Below are positions 44,182 through 57,838 of a stretch of DNA of 64,000 nt, in pieces; the first letter of the stretch is position 1, and each line of letters starts with the position of its first letter. Location: positions 4,092,001 to 4,156,000 of the forward strand of contig NC_009436.1 in NCBI RefSeq assembly GCF_000016325.1. The letters run 5' to 3'. The DNA comes from Enterobacter sp. 638. GTDB lineage: Bacteria; Pseudomonadota; Gammaproteobacteria; Enterobacterales; Enterobacteriaceae. The position numbers and the translations under genes were made by a program. The notes under the pieces are model-generated. The model was given only the letters and a program-made list of their open reading frames with translations, was not told where the DNA came from and made no database searches.

Positions 44182-44940
44182 TCAGCACAGTTCTAGCTGC
44201 ACGTTGTTATCGTTGATCACCTGCAATACGCCCGCTGGTGGCATCACATCGGTATACACCGCATTCACCATGCTGATACTGCCCATGTTCACCATCGCGT
44301 TACGCCCAAACTTGGAGTGATCCACCACCAGCATAACGTGGCGGGAATTGTCGATAATCGCGCGTTTGGTGCGGACTTCGTGATAATCAAACTCCAGCAA
44401 TGAACCATCGCTGTCGATACCGCTGATCCCCAGAATGCCGAAATCGAGGCGAAACTGAGAGATAAAGTCGAGCGTTGCCTCACCGATAATTCCGCCGTCA
44501 CGGCTACGCAATTCGCCGCCTGCCAGAATGATGCGAAAATCTTCTTTCTGCATCAGAGTGTTGGCCACGTTCAGGTTGTTGGTCACGATGCGCAGATTTT
44601 CATGGTTGAGCAGCGCATGCGCCACCGCTTCTGGCGTGGTCCCGATATCGATAAACAGCGTCGCACCGTTAGGAATTTGGCTCGCTACTTTATGGGCAAT
44701 ACGTTCTTTCTCGGCCGTTTGCGTCGCTTTACGATCGTGCCAGGACGTATTCACCGAGCTGGACGGCAAGGCCGCGCCGCCATGATGGCGCAAAATGCGG
44801 TTCTGGTCGGCCAGATCGTTTAAATCACGGCGAATGGTCTGCGGGCTAACGGCAAATTGCTCAACCAACTCTTCAGTGCTGACGTATCCCTGTTTTTTAA
44901 CCAGTTCGATAATGGCGTCATGTCGCTGTGTCTGTTTCAT
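44182..44940 (-). CDS. glpR: Glycerol-3-phosphate regulon repressor GlpR
   Basis: A DeoR-family repressor of the glp genes, released by glycerol-3-phosphate. 252 residues, as in E. coli. The N-terminal HTH GYVSTEELVEQFAVSPQTIRR (about 18-39) is followed by a sugar-phosphate isomerase-like effector domain with LFIDIGTTPEAVAHALL and LDFGILGISGIDSDGSLLEFD. Last gene of glpE-glpG-glpR. In E. coli rtc genes separate it from malT; here they are absent. Confidence 0.98.
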   Translation of the reverse strand: MKQTQRHDAIIELVKKQGYVSTEELVEQFAVSPQTIRRDLNDLADQNRILRHHGGAALPSSSVNTSWHDRKATQTAEKERIAHKVASQIPNGATLFIDIGTTPEAVAHALLNHENLRIVTNNLNVANTLMQKEDFRIILAGGELRSRDGGIIGEATLDFISQFRLDFGILGISGIDSDGSLLEFDYHEVRTKRAIIDNSRHVMLVVDHSKFGRNAMVNMGSISMVNAVYTDVMPPAGVLQVINDNNVQLELC

Positions 44941-44955
44941 GAAATATCCCTGGAA

Positions 44956-45786
44956 TTATGTTCGTTTTCGCGCATTCAGCGTATCGGCAAAGGCCATCGC
45001 CAGCCCAACGGCCAGCCCGGTGACATGTGCGCCGTTCGCGATAGACATACCAAACAGATCAAACCATCCGGCAATTAACCATAGTAATGCAAAGGTTATC
45101 AAACCGCGCTGCATATAAATGCCGCTTTCCGGGTCGCGCTCACCGCGAAGCCAGGCATATCCCATCAAGGCGTACACCACGCCCGACAACCCGCCAAACC
45201 ACGGCCCGCTAAATTTGTGCTGCACATAACCGCTGAGTAGTGCGCTAATAATGGTGATCACAATCAGCTTGCCGCTGCCGAGACGTTTCTCAACCGCCCC
45301 GCCGAGATACCACCACCACAGCAGGTTAAACAGAATATGCAGAACCGAGAAATGCATCAGCGCGTGGGTAAAGTAGCGCCAGACGTCGTATTGCACCGCC
45401 GGACCGTACGGCCACGCCAGGGCAATCATCACACGTTGATCGCCGACCACGTTCATGATGATAAACACCAGAATGCAGGCCGCCATCAGCAACAGCGTAA
45501 ACGGCCCTGCGCGTTCGCGCACGGTGGCAAAGAAAGGGAAGCGCTGGTAGTGCAATCCACTGTCCATGTGGCCGTTGGTCCAGCTCGCAGCCAGATAACG
45601 CGGGTCGCCAGGATTCTCAAGAAAACGCGCCAGCTCAGCATTCACCCGTTCGGCCTGGCTTTCATCCGCCAGCCAGACGTCAGTTTGCGTATGCTGCTGG
45701 AGAGTCAGAACGACGCCCTGCGTCGCCATGTAATCGACAAACGCCTGAGCGACGCGCGGATTGGTAAAAGAGGTAATCATCAACAT
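44956..45786 (-). CDS. glpG: Rhomboid intramembrane protease GlpG
   Basis: An intramembrane serine protease. 276 residues, as in E. coli. The N-terminal cytoplasmic domain (1-~90) is followed by six membrane helices. Catalytic Ser is in [13 protein letters not shown] (near 201) and His in [15 protein letters not shown] (near 254); [23 protein letters not shown] is the family loop/helix. The start MLMITSF at 45786 is chosen over a nine-codon extension. Lies 47 bp after glpE and 15 bp before glpR. Confidence 0.97.
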   Translation of the reverse strand: MLMITSFTNPRVAQAFVDYMATQGVVLTLQQHTQTDVWLADESQAERVNAELARFLENPGDPRYLAASWTNGHMDSGLHYQRFPFFATVRERAGPFTLLLMAACILVFIIMNVVGDQRVMIALAWPYGPAVQYDVWRYFTHALMHFSVLHILFNLLWWWYLGGAVEKRLGSGKLIVITIISALLSGYVQHKFSGPWFGGLSGVVYALMGYAWLRGERDPESGIYMQRGLITFALLWLIAGWFDLFGMSIANGAHVTGLAVGLAMAFADTLNARKRT

Positions 45787-45833
45787 GGGCGGCAGTCGCT
45801 TAGTTCCACACAAAGGGGGACAGTATAGAGGTT

Positions 45834-46166
45834 TTAGCCCCCAAACGCGTGCTCAACTTCCGCCGGGAAATGGCGATGCCACGCATCAAAGCCGCCATCA
45901 ACGCTATAGACCGCATCGTAACCCTGCTGGAGCAGATACTGTGCCGCGCCTTTGCTGCTGTTGCCGTGATAGCACATCACCATCACCGGCGTTTCAAAAT
46001 CGTTATCGCGCATAAACGTGCCCAGAGTGTCGTTCGTCAGGTGGAACGCGCCCGGCGTGTGTCCCATCGCGTAGCTTTGCGGATCGCGGATATCCACCAA
46101 CACCGCCTTTCCCTGATGCATTTTCTGATGGGCTTCTTCGACATTAATGCATTCAAATTGATCCAT
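45834..46166 (-). CDS. glpE: Thiosulfate sulfurtransferase GlpE
   Basis: A single-domain rhodanese. 110 residues (108 in E. coli). The active Cys65 lies in the loop CYHGNSS, with the rhodanese start [15 protein letters not shown]. First gene of glpEGR; its cellular role is unclear. The C-terminus EVEHAFGG is slightly longer than in E. coli. Confidence 0.97.
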   Translation of the reverse strand: MDQFECINVEEAHQKMHQGKAVLVDIRDPQSYAMGHTPGAFHLTNDTLGTFMRDNDFETPVMVMCYHGNSSKGAAQYLLQQGYDAVYSVDGGFDAWHRHFPAEVEHAFGG

Positions 46167-46251
46167 GGTTTTCTCTTTTCACTATTTAGGTTGGTGCGAC
46201 GTTTCCCTCTCTTTCGGACAGAAAAATTACCCCAGGGTGAGGAAATCTGCC

Positions 46252-46296
46252 CCCTCTCCCCATGGGAGAGGGCTGGGGCGAGGGTATCAGGCCGCA
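46252..46296. repeat. REP element, inverted orientation
   Basis: CCCTCTCCCCATGGGAGAGGG then CTGGGGCGAGGGTATCAGGCCGCA, the reverse complement of the unit seen elsewhere, without an attached GGCAAC hairpin. Confidence 0.8.
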
Positions 46297-46404
46297 CTAT
46301 TTTACCGCGTAGTGTACGTCCTGGCGGCGGCTAAACGCCATTATGTTATCTCTATCACTCAAAATTGTTTTTTTGATGTTACCAAAAACGCGTTCCTTTG
46401 CTAT

Positions 46405-46444
46405 TATGAGCGATATCGAACATTTATGAGCTTTAACGAAAGTG
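46405..46444. promoter_or_regulatory. Two tandem GlpR operators before glpD
   Basis: TATGAGCGATATCGAACATT (46405-46424) followed directly by TATGAGCTTTAACGAAAGTG (46425-46444). Both fit the GlpR 20-mer WATGTTCGWTAWCGAACATW, with the right or central parts best kept. E. coli glpD has the same tandem pair. The second ends 12 bp before the glpD ATG, overlapping the leader. Confidence 0.8.
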
Positions 46445-46456
46445 CATGAGGGTGAC

Positions 46457-47965
46457 ATGGAAACCAAAGATCTGATTGTGATAGGCGGCGGCATCAACGG
46501 TGCCGGCATCGCGGCAGATGCCGCAGGACGCGGTTTATCTGTATTGATGCTGGAAGCCAACGATCTCGCCTGTGCGACATCGTCCGCCAGCTCCAAACTG
46601 ATCCACGGCGGCCTGCGCTACCTGGAACACTACGAATTTCGTCTGGTCAGCGAAGCGCTGGCCGAGCGCGAAGTTTTACTGAAAATGGCTCCGCATCTGG
46701 CGATTCCGATGCGTTTCCGCCTGCCTCATCGCCCGCATTTGCGTCCCGCGTGGATGATTCGTATCGGTCTGTTTATGTACGATCATCTGGGTAAACGCAC
46801 CAGCCTTCCCGCGTCTACCGGTTTGCGTTTTGGCGCAGATTCGGTGCTGAAGCCGGAAATCGTGCGCGGTTTCGAATATTCTGACTGCTGGGTGGACGAT
46901 GCCCGCCTCGTTCTGGCAAATGCGCAGATGGTGGTGAAGAAAGAGGGCGAAGTGAAAACCCGCACGCGAGCGACCGCCGCACGCCGTGAAAACGGCCTGT
47001 GGATTGTGGACGCCGAAGACATTGATACCGGCGAGAAATTCAGCTGGCAGGCGCGCGGTCTGGTCAACGCTACCGGCCCATGGGTGAAACAGTTCTTTGA
47101 CGAAGGCATGCATCTGCCCTCTCCGTACGGGATTCGCCTGATTAAAGGCAGCCACATCGTCGTTCCACGTGCGCATACCCAGAAACAGGCTTACATCCTG
47201 CAAAACGAAGATAAGCGCATCGTGTTTGTTATTCCGTGGATGGATGATTTCTCGATCATTGGTACCACTGACGTGGAGTACAACGGCGATCCGAAAAACG
47301 TCGAGATCGACGAGAACGAAATTAGCTATTTATTGAAGGTGTATAACGCGCACTTCAAGAAACAGTTGGGGCGCGATGACGTGGTCTGGACTTACTCTGG
47401 CGTGCGTCCGCTGTGCGATGATGAGTCAGATTCACCGCAGGCTATCACCCGCGACTACACGCTGGATATTCACGACGTGAATGGTCAAGCGCCGCTGCTG
47501 TCAGTATTTGGCGGGAAACTGACGACCTACCGTAAGCTGGCTGAACATGCGCTGGAAAAACTGACGCCGTACTACAAAAATATCGGTCCGGCCTGGACGA
47601 AAGGCGCCACGCTGCCTGGCGGTGATATCGGTAGTAACCGTGATGATTACGCCGCAAAACTGCGCCGCCGCTATCCGTTCATTACCGAATCGATGGCCCG
47701 CCACTTCGCGCGCACCTATGGCAGCAACACCGAGCTGATCCTCGGTGAAGCACAAAGCATTGCCGATCTGGGCGAGCATTTTGGGCACGAACTGTATGAA
47801 GCGGAACTGCGGTATCTGGTTGAGCACGAATGGGTGCGTCGCCTTGACGATGCAATCTGGCGTCGTACGAAAGAAGGGATGTGGCTGGACGCCGAGCAGC
47901 AGTCTCGCGTAGCGCAATGGCTGGCGCAAAATGCGGGAAAGCGTGAGCTGTCATTAGCGTCCTGA
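46457..47965 (+). CDS. glpD: Aerobic glycerol-3-phosphate dehydrogenase GlpD
   Basis: A peripheral inner-membrane FAD enzyme that oxidises glycerol-3-phosphate to DHAP and reduces ubiquinone. 502 residues (501 in E. coli). The FAD-binding Rossmann motif IVIGGGINGAGIAADAAGRG lies at 8-27, with SSASSKLIHGGLRYLE, GSHIVVPR and VFGGKLTTYRKLAEHAL. Start METKDLIVIGGG at 46457; five extra in-frame codons upstream are within the operator. Repressed by GlpR. Confidence 0.98.
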   Translation: METKDLIVIGGGINGAGIAADAAGRGLSVLMLEANDLACATSSASSKLIHGGLRYLEHYEFRLVSEALAEREVLLKMAPHLAIPMRFRLPHRPHLRPAWMIRIGLFMYDHLGKRTSLPASTGLRFGADSVLKPEIVRGFEYSDCWVDDARLVLANAQMVVKKEGEVKTRTRATAARRENGLWIVDAEDIDTGEKFSWQARGLVNATGPWVKQFFDEGMHLPSPYGIRLIKGSHIVVPRAHTQKQAYILQNEDKRIVFVIPWMDDFSIIGTTDVEYNGDPKNVEIDENEISYLLKVYNAHFKKQLGRDDVVWTYSGVRPLCDDESDSPQAITRDYTLDIHDVNGQAPLLSVFGGKLTTYRKLAEHALEKLTPYYKNIGPAWTKGATLPGGDIGSNRDDYAAKLRRRYPFITESMARHFARTYGSNTELILGEAQSIADLGEHFGHELYEAELRYLVEHEWVRRLDDAIWRRTKEGMWLDAEQQSRVAQWLAQNAGKRELSLAS

Positions 47966-47970
47966 GTCCG

Positions 47971-48158
47971 TGCGGTCTGATGCCCTCACCCCAACCCTCT
48001 CCCACGGGAGAGGGAGCAAATACTAAAAAGGCAACGTGCGTTGCCTTTTGCTTTTACCTTGTGCGGTCTGATGCCCTCACCCCGACCCTCTCCCACAGGG
48101 AGAGGGAGAAAACATCAAAAAAGGCAACTTACGTTGCCTTTTTGCTTTTGCTTCAGTG
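47971..48158. repeat. Two tandem REP-plus-hairpin units after glpD
   Basis: Units at 47971-48061 and 48062-48158 (91 bp period) each read TGCGGTCTGATGCCCTCACC, then CTCTCCC/GGGAGAG, an A-rich spacer and a GGCAAC/GTTGCC hairpin with T run (48027-48049; 48117-48143). The hairpins can act as glpD terminators. Confidence 0.85.
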
Positions 48159-48190
48159 CGATGTGCCAGCCCTATAAAACTGCTTGGGGC

Positions 48191-48223
48191 AGTCCCCTCT
48201 CCCTGTGGGAGAGGGTGAGGGGT
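48191..48223. repeat. REP element, opposite orientation, at the glgP end
   Basis: GTCCCCTCTCCC-TGT-GGGAGAGGGTGAGGGG, inverted relative to the pair at 47971-48158, ending 2 bp before the glgP stop codon. Confidence 0.75.
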
Positions 48224-48224
48224 T

Positions 48225-50687
<2,463 letters not shown>

Positions 50688-52124
50688 TTACGACTTCAAG
50701 CGTTGATAAAGATCGCGGTAGGACTGCGCCGCAACGTGCCAACTAAAATCCATCGCCATCGCCTGGCGTTGCACGAAACGCCACAAAGAGGGACGCGACC
50801 ATAATACAAATGCTCGCCGAATCGCGCGTAGCAGCGACCAGGCATTGCTGTCTTCAAACGCAAATCCGGTGGCGATGCCGTCCGCCAGATTCTCAAGCGA
50901 GGTGTCGGACACCGTATCCGCCAGCCCACCCGTGCGTCGTACTAACGGCAGCGTGCCGTATTTCAATCCGTAGAGTTGCGTTAAACCGCACGGTTCAAAG
51001 CGGCTTGGCACAAGAATCACGTCGGAACCGCCCATAAGACGGTGCGAGAATGCCTCGTGATACCCAATCTGCACACCGACTTGCCCCGGATGTTCCGCGG
51101 CGGCAGCAAGGAAACCTTCCTGCAACACCGGGTCGCCTGCGCCGAGAAGCGCCAGTTGGCCGCCCTGCTCCAGTAATCCGGGCAGCGCTTCGAGCACCAA
51201 ATCCAGCCCTTTCTGGCTGGTGAGACGGCTGACGACGGCAAACAGCGGGACTTTGTCGTTCACTTTGAGTCCCATCGCCACTTGCAGCTGTCGCTTGTTC
51301 TCGGCCTTATCTTCGACCGAATCACGGCTAAATCGCGATGCCAGCAGAAGATCGGTTTCCGGGTTCCAGATTTTTTCGTCAACACCATTCAGAATGCCCG
51401 TCAGGCGTCCCTCACGCTGGCGTTGACGCAGTAACCCTTCCATCCCGTACCCAAACTCAGGCTCGGTGATTTCGCGGGCATACGTCGGGCTGACCGCCGT
51501 AATATGATCGGCGTAATACAGCCCGGCCTTCAGGAACGAAATCTGCCCGTTAAACTCCAGGCCGTGCATGTTATAGAACGACCATGGCAGATCGATTTCA
51601 TTCATGTGATGGGCATAATACATGCCCTGATACGCCAGATTGTGCACCGTAAAGACTGACTTTGCCGGATGGCCGCGCGCCGCCAGGTAAGCCGGTGCAA
51701 GACCGGCGTGCCAGTCGTGCGCGTGGACAATATCCGGACGCCAGAACGGATCCAGACCGGTTGCCATTTCCGCCCCGACCCAACCGAGCAGCGCAAAACG
51801 CAGCACGTTGTCGGTGTAAGCGAATAAGTTCGTGTCGTGGTACGGACTCCCTGGACGATCGTAAAGATGAGGGGCGTCAATCAGGTAAATGCCGACGCCA
51901 TTGTAATGTCCAAACAGCAGGGTGATGCGCCCGGCGAACGTGTCGCGACGGCTGACCACCTGAGCGTCGGGGATGCCACGACGAATATCAGGGAAAGCGG
52001 GCAATAACACGCGCGTGTCGATGCCCTCTGCAATTTGTGCCGCTGGTAATGCGCCGAGTACATCCGCCAACCCGCCCGTTTTCAGCAGCGGGAACATCTC
52101 TGAACATACATGTAAAACCTGCAT
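50688..52124 (-). CDS. glgA: Glycogen synthase GlgA
   Basis: A GT5 glycosyltransferase that adds glucose from ADP-glucose to glycogen. 478 residues from the chosen start (477 in E. coli). The N-terminal [13 protein letters not shown] is the ADP-glucose-binding Kx[18 protein letters not shown] and the C-terminal [19 protein letters not shown] are family signatures. Two adjacent ATGs occur (52127, 52124). The second gives better spacing from GGAG and the conserved [13 protein letters not shown] start. It touches the glgC stop. Confidence 0.97.
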   Translation of the reverse strand: MQVLHVCSEMFPLLKTGGLADVLGALPAAQIAEGIDTRVLLPAFPDIRRGIPDAQVVSRRDTFAGRITLLFGHYNGVGIYLIDAPHLYDRPGSPYHDTNLFAYTDNVLRFALLGWVGAEMATGLDPFWRPDIVHAHDWHAGLAPAYLAARGHPAKSVFTVHNLAYQGMYYAHHMNEIDLPWSFYNMHGLEFNGQISFLKAGLYYADHITAVSPTYAREITEPEFGYGMEGLLRQRQREGRLTGILNGVDEKIWNPETDLLLASRFSRDSVEDKAENKRQLQVAMGLKVNDKVPLFAVVSRLTSQKGLDLVLEALPGLLEQGGQLALLGAGDPVLQEGFLAAAAEHPGQVGVQIGYHEAFSHRLMGGSDVILVPSRFEPCGLTQLYGLKYGTLPLVRRTGGLADTVSDTSLENLADGIATGFAFEDSNAWSLLRAIRRAFVLWSRPSLWRFVQRQAMAMDFSWHVAAQSYRDLYQRLKS

Positions 52125-53419
52125 CATCGCTCCTGTTTGATCTGCAGTTTGCGCAGCATTTCACGCGTGACCAGTACGATGCCCTCTTCAGAACGGTAGA
52201 AACGACGCGCGTCTTCTTCCGCATTTTCGCCAATCACCATGCCTTCTGGGATAATACAGGCGCGGTCAATCACGCAGCGACGCAAGCGGCACGAACGCCC
52301 GATCCACACATCCGGTAGCAATACTGACGAATCAATATTGCAGAAGGAATTTATCCGCACACGCGGGAACAGCACCGATTGCACAACGACTGAACCCGAA
52401 ATAATACAGCCCCCCGACACCAGCGAGTTCAGGGTCATGCCGTGGCTTCCGGAACGGTCCTGCACAAATTTCGCGGGCGGGAGCGATTCCATGTGCGTGC
52501 GAATCGGCCAGTTCTGGTCATACATATCCAGCTCAGGCGTCACAGACGCTAAATCCAGGTTCGCTTTCCAGTACGCTTCAAGCGTGCCGACGTCGCGCCA
52601 GTACGGTTCTGCCGTTGGGTCAGACTGCACACAGGACAACGGGAAGGGATGTGCATAAGCCATGCCAGCTTTGGTAATTTTCGGGATGATGTCTTTGCCA
52701 AAGTCGTGGCTGGAGTTCTCGTCTTTGTCATCCTCTTCCAGCAGGTCGTAAAGGTATTCTGCATCAAAGATATAGATACCCATGCTGGCGAGCGACTTGG
52801 TTGGGTCTGACGGCATGGTCGGCGGATTCGCCGGTTTTTCGACGAAATCAATAATCAGATCGTTTTCGTCCACGTCCATGACGCCAAACGCCGCCGCTTC
52901 AGCAACGGGCACCGGCAGACACGCCACGGTGCAACGCGCTCCTTTTTCGACATGGTCGATAAGCATGTGCGAGTAGTCTTGCTTATAAATATGGTCGCCC
53001 GCGAGGATCACGATGTATTCCGCGCCGTAGCGACGAATGATGTCGAGGTTTTGCGTGACCGCATCCGCCGTGCCGCGATACCAGTTTTCACCGTGAACGC
53101 GCTGCTGGGCCGGAAGCAGATCGACAAACTCGTTCATCTCTTCGCTGAAGAATGACCAGCCGCGCTGAATGTGCTGCACCAGCGTGTGCGACTGATACTG
53201 AGTGATGACACCGATACGGCGGATGCCGGAGTTAAGGCAGTTCGACAACGCAAAATCAATAATGCGGAACTTACCACCAAAGTGAACGGCAGGCTTAGCA
53301 CGCTTGATGGTCAAATCTTTAAGACGGGTACCACGTCCACCGGCAAGAATGAGCGCAACCGTTTTTAAGGGTAACTGGCGCGCTAACATCAAGGGATCGT
53401 TCTTCTCTAATCTAACCAT
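52124..53419 (-). CDS. glgC: Glucose-1-phosphate adenylyltransferase GlgC
   Basis: Makes ADP-glucose from ATP and glucose-1-phosphate, the controlled step of glycogen synthesis; E. coli GlgC is activated by fructose-1,6-bisphosphate and inhibited by AMP. 431 residues, as in E. coli. The nucleotide-binding [23 protein letters not shown] and effector-site Lys39 region are intact, as are [25 protein letters not shown] and EFVEK-type VEKPANP; a left-handed beta-helix lies near the C-terminus. Start [10 protein letters not shown] at 53419; a GTG twelve codons upstream would overlap glgX. Confidence 0.97.
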   Translation of the reverse strand: MVRLEKNDPLMLARQLPLKTVALILAGGRGTRLKDLTIKRAKPAVHFGGKFRIIDFALSNCLNSGIRRIGVITQYQSHTLVQHIQRGWSFFSEEMNEFVDLLPAQQRVHGENWYRGTADAVTQNLDIIRRYGAEYIVILAGDHIYKQDYSHMLIDHVEKGARCTVACLPVPVAEAAAFGVMDVDENDLIIDFVEKPANPPTMPSDPTKSLASMGIYIFDAEYLYDLLEEDDKDENSSHDFGKDIIPKITKAGMAYAHPFPLSCVQSDPTAEPYWRDVGTLEAYWKANLDLASVTPELDMYDQNWPIRTHMESLPPAKFVQDRSGSHGMTLNSLVSGGCIISGSVVVQSVLFPRVRINSFCNIDSSVLLPDVWIGRSCRLRRCVIDRACIIPEGMVIGENAEEDARRFYRSEEGIVLVTREMLRKLQIKQER

Positions 53420-53436
53420 GACTAACTCCTTTTTTA

Positions 53437-55410
53437 TCATCTTTGGAATACACACACTCCGTGTGCAGGCCCGTGCCAGACAGCCACCACCACCGGATTA
53501 TCCTCTCCAGCAAAAGGAGGAATGGCGCGCCACTCCCCGTCAGGTAAAACAATCTCAACGACATCTTGCGTCGCGTTAAACGTGATGAGCCAGTTATCCG
53601 AAAGCAGGATTTGCAGACATGGCATACCGTTCTGCCACTCTTGCGCGCTCAACGGTTGCGCATCTTTATTCAACCAGCGGACGTTGCCGTCGCCCTCTTC
53701 CCACCACGTATCCGCAGTGAGCGCGGGAATGCGCTGGCGAAGCTGAATCAGAGCAGCCGTGAAATGCGTCAGTCCGCTGTTCGCCTGTTCCCAGTCGAGC
53801 CAGGTTAAGGGGTTATCCTGGCAGTACGCATTGTTGTTGCCGTGCTGACTGTGACCATGTTCATCACCGGCCAACAACATTGGCGTCCCCTGTGAAAGCA
53901 GCAATGTTGTCAAAAGCGCATGGACGCTGGCGCGTCGCCGCTCGATGACATCCTGACTGCCGCCTAACCCTTCTATACCATGATTGAAACTGTGGTTGTT
54001 GTTAGTGCCATCGCGATTTTCCTCACCATTCGCCTCATTGTGTTTCTGATTGAAACAAACGCAGTCGCGAAGGGTAAATCCGTCGTGCGCCGTCACCAGA
54101 TTGACAGTGGAAAACGGTTTTCGCCCCTGACGCTTAAACACATCGCTGGACGCGGAAAATCGTCCAGCAAACTCACCCAGCGACAAACTTTTTTCGAGCC
54201 AAAAGCGGCGCGTCGCGTCGCGGTAATGATCATTCCACTCCGCAAACGGCGGCGGGAAATTCCCCACCTGATAGCCGCCTTCACCAATATCCCACGGCTC
54301 GGCGATCAGCTTCACACGCGAGAGCACCGGACAGTTTTTGATCGCCTCAAGCAACGGCGCCTGTTGGCTGAACGCTGGCGTTCTGCCCATCACCGAAGCC
54401 AGATCGAAGCGGAAACCGTCGATATGGAACGTTTCAACCCAGTATTTCAGGCACGCGTGCGCATACTCGGCCACCGCCGGATGACTGAGATTGAGGGTGT
54501 TACCGCAGCCGGTCCAGTTGTGATAATCGCCATCTTCCCTAATCCAATAATAGCTACGGTTATCGATTCCGCGCAGGGAGAGCGTGGGTCCGTCGAGATC
54601 CAGTTCCGCACTGTGGTTAAGCACCACGTCCAGAATCACTTCAATGCCTGCCTGATGCAGCGCTTTTACGGCATCACGAAACTCGTCCCGCGCTCTCTCT
54701 GGATGCGAGGCGTAGCGCGGATCAAGGGCAAACATCGCCAGCGGGTTATAGCCCCAGTAATTGGTCAGCCCAAGCCGCTGCAAACGCGGTTCGCTGGCAA
54801 AATGCCAGATCGGTAAAAGCTCAAGCGAAGTGATACCAAGATGCTTGAGGTAGGCAATCATCACCGGATGACCGAGCGCCTTGTAGGTGCCGCGAATCTC
54901 TTTCGGGATCGCCGGATGGAGATACGTCAGCCCTTTGACGTGGGCTTCGTAAATCACCGTGTTGCCCCAGGGAATATCAGGTGAGCTATCCCCTTCCCAG
55001 TCATACACATCACTCACAACCACGCTTCGGGGCGCAATGGCTGCGCTATCGCGGGGATCGGGCTGTTGCTCACCATCAAGGAAAAGGGGATCGTCTTTGA
55101 CATCGCCGTCCACGCGCAGCGCGCAGGGGTCAATCAGTAATTTGGCCGGATTGAAGCGCAGCCCGTACTCAGGCTGCCAGGGGCCATGGACGCGAAAACC
55201 GTAACGCAACCCTGGCTTGCCGTCTTCAAGATAGCCGTGCCAAATATCCCCTTCGCGCGCAGGCAGATCGTAGCGATACTCGTTGCCTTCGCGGTCAAAC
55301 ACACAGAGTTCTACCCGCTCCGCATGGGCGGAAAAGAGGGTGAAATTCACCCCTTTGCCGTCAAAACTGGCACCGAGCGGTGCGGGTTTTCCTGCCGTGA
55401 GTTGGGTCAT
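53437..55410 (-). CDS. glgX: Glycogen debranching enzyme GlgX
   Basis: A GH13 isoamylase that cuts alpha-1,6 branches of glycogen trimmed by GlgP. 657 residues, as in E. coli. The N-terminal CBM48 ([20 protein letters not shown]) is followed by the catalytic barrel with [40 protein letters not shown] and [15 protein letters not shown], and a C-terminal beta domain. Overlaps the glgB stop by 4 bp, 17 bp before glgC. Confidence 0.97.
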   Translation of the reverse strand: MTQLTAGKPAPLGASFDGKGVNFTLFSAHAERVELCVFDREGNEYRYDLPAREGDIWHGYLEDGKPGLRYGFRVHGPWQPEYGLRFNPAKLLIDPCALRVDGDVKDDPLFLDGEQQPDPRDSAAIAPRSVVVSDVYDWEGDSSPDIPWGNTVIYEAHVKGLTYLHPAIPKEIRGTYKALGHPVMIAYLKHLGITSLELLPIWHFASEPRLQRLGLTNYWGYNPLAMFALDPRYASHPERARDEFRDAVKALHQAGIEVILDVVLNHSAELDLDGPTLSLRGIDNRSYYWIREDGDYHNWTGCGNTLNLSHPAVAEYAHACLKYWVETFHIDGFRFDLASVMGRTPAFSQQAPLLEAIKNCPVLSRVKLIAEPWDIGEGGYQVGNFPPPFAEWNDHYRDATRRFWLEKSLSLGEFAGRFSASSDVFKRQGRKPFSTVNLVTAHDGFTLRDCVCFNQKHNEANGEENRDGTNNNHSFNHGIEGLGGSQDVIERRRASVHALLTTLLLSQGTPMLLAGDEHGHSQHGNNNAYCQDNPLTWLDWEQANSGLTHFTAALIQLRQRIPALTADTWWEEGDGNVRWLNKDAQPLSAQEWQNGMPCLQILLSDNWLITFNATQDVVEIVLPDGEWRAIPPFAGEDNPVVVAVWHGPAHGVCVFQR

Positions 55411-57593
55411 TCACCCTCCCGGACGAGCCAGATGGTGGACAGCGGTGGCAGCGTGAGGCTTAACGAGTGGGGTCGGCCATGGCTTTCGTGTTCATCGCTC
55501 TGAACCGCGCCCGCATTACCCGCGTTGCTGCCGTGATAATGGCTGGAATCGGTATTGAGGATTTCGCGCCATTTACCCGGCTGATTAATGCCAAAGCGAT
55601 AATGCGGACGCGGTACAGGCGTAAAGTTACTGGCCACAATGATTTCATTGCCCGCACTGTCGCGACGGACAAAAACAAACACCGAGCGCTCGTGGTCATC
55701 CACCACCAGCCATTCAAACCCGTACGAGTCAAAATCCATCTCGTGCAGCGCTTTATGATGGCGATAGGTCAGGTTGAGGTCGCGCACCAAACGCTGCACG
55801 CCGTGATGCCAGTTGTCGCCGCCTTCCAGCAGATGCCAGTCGAGGCTGGAGTCGTGATTCCACTCGCGCCCCTGCGCAAATTCATTGCCCATAAACAGCA
55901 GTTTTTTACCGGGGAAGGCAAACATCCAGCCGTAGTAGGCGCGCAGGTTGGCAAATTTTTGCCACGCGTCGCCCGGCATGCGGTCGAGAATCGATTTCTT
56001 ACCGTGGACCACTTCGTCGTGCGACAGCGGCAGCACGAAGTTTTCGGTGTTGTTGTAGAGCATCCCGAAAGTGAGTTTGTCGTGGTGATACTTACGGAAC
56101 ACCGGGTCGAGCTTGAAATAATCCAGCGTGTCGTGCATCCAGCCAAGATTCCACTTGTACCAGAAGCCCAGACCGCCCATTGACGGCGGACGCGACACGC
56201 CTGGGAAATCGGTCGACTCTTCCGCCATCGTCACCGCGCCGGGAACCTGCTCGCCGAGAATGCGGTTGGTGTTGCGCAGAAACTCAATGGCTTCGAGGTT
56301 TTCGCGACCGCCGTACTCATTCGGGATCCACTCGCCCTCTTTGCGGCTATAATCGCGATAAATCATCGACGCCACCGCATCCACGCGCAATGCGTCGATG
56401 CCAAAGCGTTCAATCCAGTACAGCGCATTGCCGACCAGATAGTTCGCCACTTCGCGACGCCCGTAGTTATAAATCAGGGTATTCCAGTCCTGATGATAGC
56501 CTTCGCGCGGATCGCTGTGTTCGTACAAATCAGTGCCGTCGAATTCAGAAAGACCAAAATCATCGGACGGGAAATGGCCCGGCACCCAGTCGAGAATGAC
56601 GCTCAACCCGGCGGCGTGGGCGGCATTAATGAAATAGCGGAAGTCATCGCGCGTCCCGAAACGGCGCGTTGGCGCATACAGCCCCGTTGGCTGATAGCCC
56701 CAGCTACCGTCAAACGGGTGTTCATTAATCGGCAGCAGTTCGATATGGGTAAAGCCCATCCATTTGGCATACGGCACCAGCTGATCGGCCAGTTCCCGAT
56801 AGCTCAGCCAGAAATTATTGTCGGTATGACGACGCCATGAGCCGAGATGCACTTCGTAAATCGAAATCGGCGCATCAAAATTATTCGCCTGTTTGCGCTC
56901 CTCGCTCTGAACGACTTTTTCCGGTAGACCGCAAATCAGCGAGGCGGTGGCCGGGCGCATTTGCGCTTCGAAGGCATACGGATCGGCTTTGACGCGCAGT
57001 TTGCCGTGGGCATCGATCATCTCAAACTTATAGAGCTGACCGTTGTGCGCGCCGGGGATAAACAGCTCCCAGATGCCGGACTCACGACGCAGACGCATCG
57101 GGTGGCGGCGACCATCCCAGTAGTTGAACTGCCCCACAACTGAGACGCGCTGTGCGTTGGGTGCCCACACGGAAAAACGCGTTCCGGTGATGCCGTCCAT
57201 CGTATCGGCATGTGCGCCCAGCGTTTCGTAGGGACGTAAATGGGTGCCTTCGGACAGCAGCCAGGCGTCCATTTCCTGGATTAGGGGGCCAAAGCTGTAG
57301 GGATCGTCAATCAGGTTTTCTTGCCCATGCCAGAGCACGGCGAGTTGATAACGGAAGATATTTTTACGGCGGGGAATCACGCCTGAAAAGAAACCGCGCG
57401 AGTCGAGGCATTCAAGCTTGCCCACTTTGCGTCCGGTTTTGGGTTCAATGACCCACACTTCGGTGGCATCCGGTAACAACGCACGGACTTCTACCCCCGC
57501 TTCTGTTGGGTGCATACCCAGCACAGAAAATGGGTCGGAAAAATGACCTGCAATTAGCGCATTTATCACGTCTCTATCAATACGATCGGACAT
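55407..57593 (-). CDS. glgB: 1,4-alpha-glucan branching enzyme GlgB
   Basis: A GH13 enzyme forming alpha-1,6 branches in glycogen. 728 residues, as in E. coli. N1/N2 CBM48-type domains (1-~220) precede the barrel, with catalytic Asp405 in [13 protein letters not shown], Glu458 in TMAEEST and Asp526 in [10 protein letters not shown]. First gene of glgBXCAP. Two ATGs lie at 57602 and 57593. AGGA is 8 bases before the second and abuts the first, so MSDRIDRDV is chosen. Confidence 0.97.
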   Translation of the reverse strand: MSDRIDRDVINALIAGHFSDPFSVLGMHPTEAGVEVRALLPDATEVWVIEPKTGRKVGKLECLDSRGFFSGVIPRRKNIFRYQLAVLWHGQENLIDDPYSFGPLIQEMDAWLLSEGTHLRPYETLGAHADTMDGITGTRFSVWAPNAQRVSVVGQFNYWDGRRHPMRLRRESGIWELFIPGAHNGQLYKFEMIDAHGKLRVKADPYAFEAQMRPATASLICGLPEKVVQSEERKQANNFDAPISIYEVHLGSWRRHTDNNFWLSYRELADQLVPYAKWMGFTHIELLPINEHPFDGSWGYQPTGLYAPTRRFGTRDDFRYFINAAHAAGLSVILDWVPGHFPSDDFGLSEFDGTDLYEHSDPREGYHQDWNTLIYNYGRREVANYLVGNALYWIERFGIDALRVDAVASMIYRDYSRKEGEWIPNEYGGRENLEAIEFLRNTNRILGEQVPGAVTMAEESTDFPGVSRPPSMGGLGFWYKWNLGWMHDTLDYFKLDPVFRKYHHDKLTFGMLYNNTENFVLPLSHDEVVHGKKSILDRMPGDAWQKFANLRAYYGWMFAFPGKKLLFMGNEFAQGREWNHDSSLDWHLLEGGDNWHHGVQRLVRDLNLTYRHHKALHEMDFDSYGFEWLVVDDHERSVFVFVRRDSAGNEIIVASNFTPVPRPHYRFGINQPGKWREILNTDSSHYHGSNAGNAGAVQSDEHESHGRPHSLSLTLPPLSTIWLVREGE

Positions 57594-57838
57594 GGTATTC
57601 ATCCTGTTTTTTTAATGTCGCCCTATTTAAGCGCTCCGGAACGACTTTTAATGTGACCTGAACGATGCAGCAAAATTGTCCAATCTGCTCCGTCCCACCC
57701 TCAGGTAAGAATTCAATCTCCCTTAAAGCATAGCCAACGCTCTACATGACTCCCGATAAAAAATAAGACATCCGCGTTTTACTCCGTGTAGTACGCAAAA
57801 AAAGGGGTGAATATTCACCCCTGAGATTTAACAAATTA
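57594..57838 (-). promoter_or_regulatory. Gap between asd and glgB
   Basis: 245 bp. It holds the asd terminator (57797-57822) and, left of it, AT-rich DNA that should carry the glgB promoter. No other structure is evident. Confidence 0.6.
57796..57823 (-). terminator. Intrinsic terminator of asd
   Basis: A nearly perfect palindrome AGGGGTGAA/TTCACCCCT followed on the minus strand by seven T. About 15 bp past the asd stop. Confidence 0.88.

Larger units (their letters stand above)
46167..46456. promoter_or_regulatory. Divergent glpE / glpD region
   Basis: A 290 bp gap holding an inverted-orientation REP element (46252-46296) and, nearer glpD, two GlpR-type operators (46405-46444). The glpE promoter must lie in the left third. 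Confidence 0.75.
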
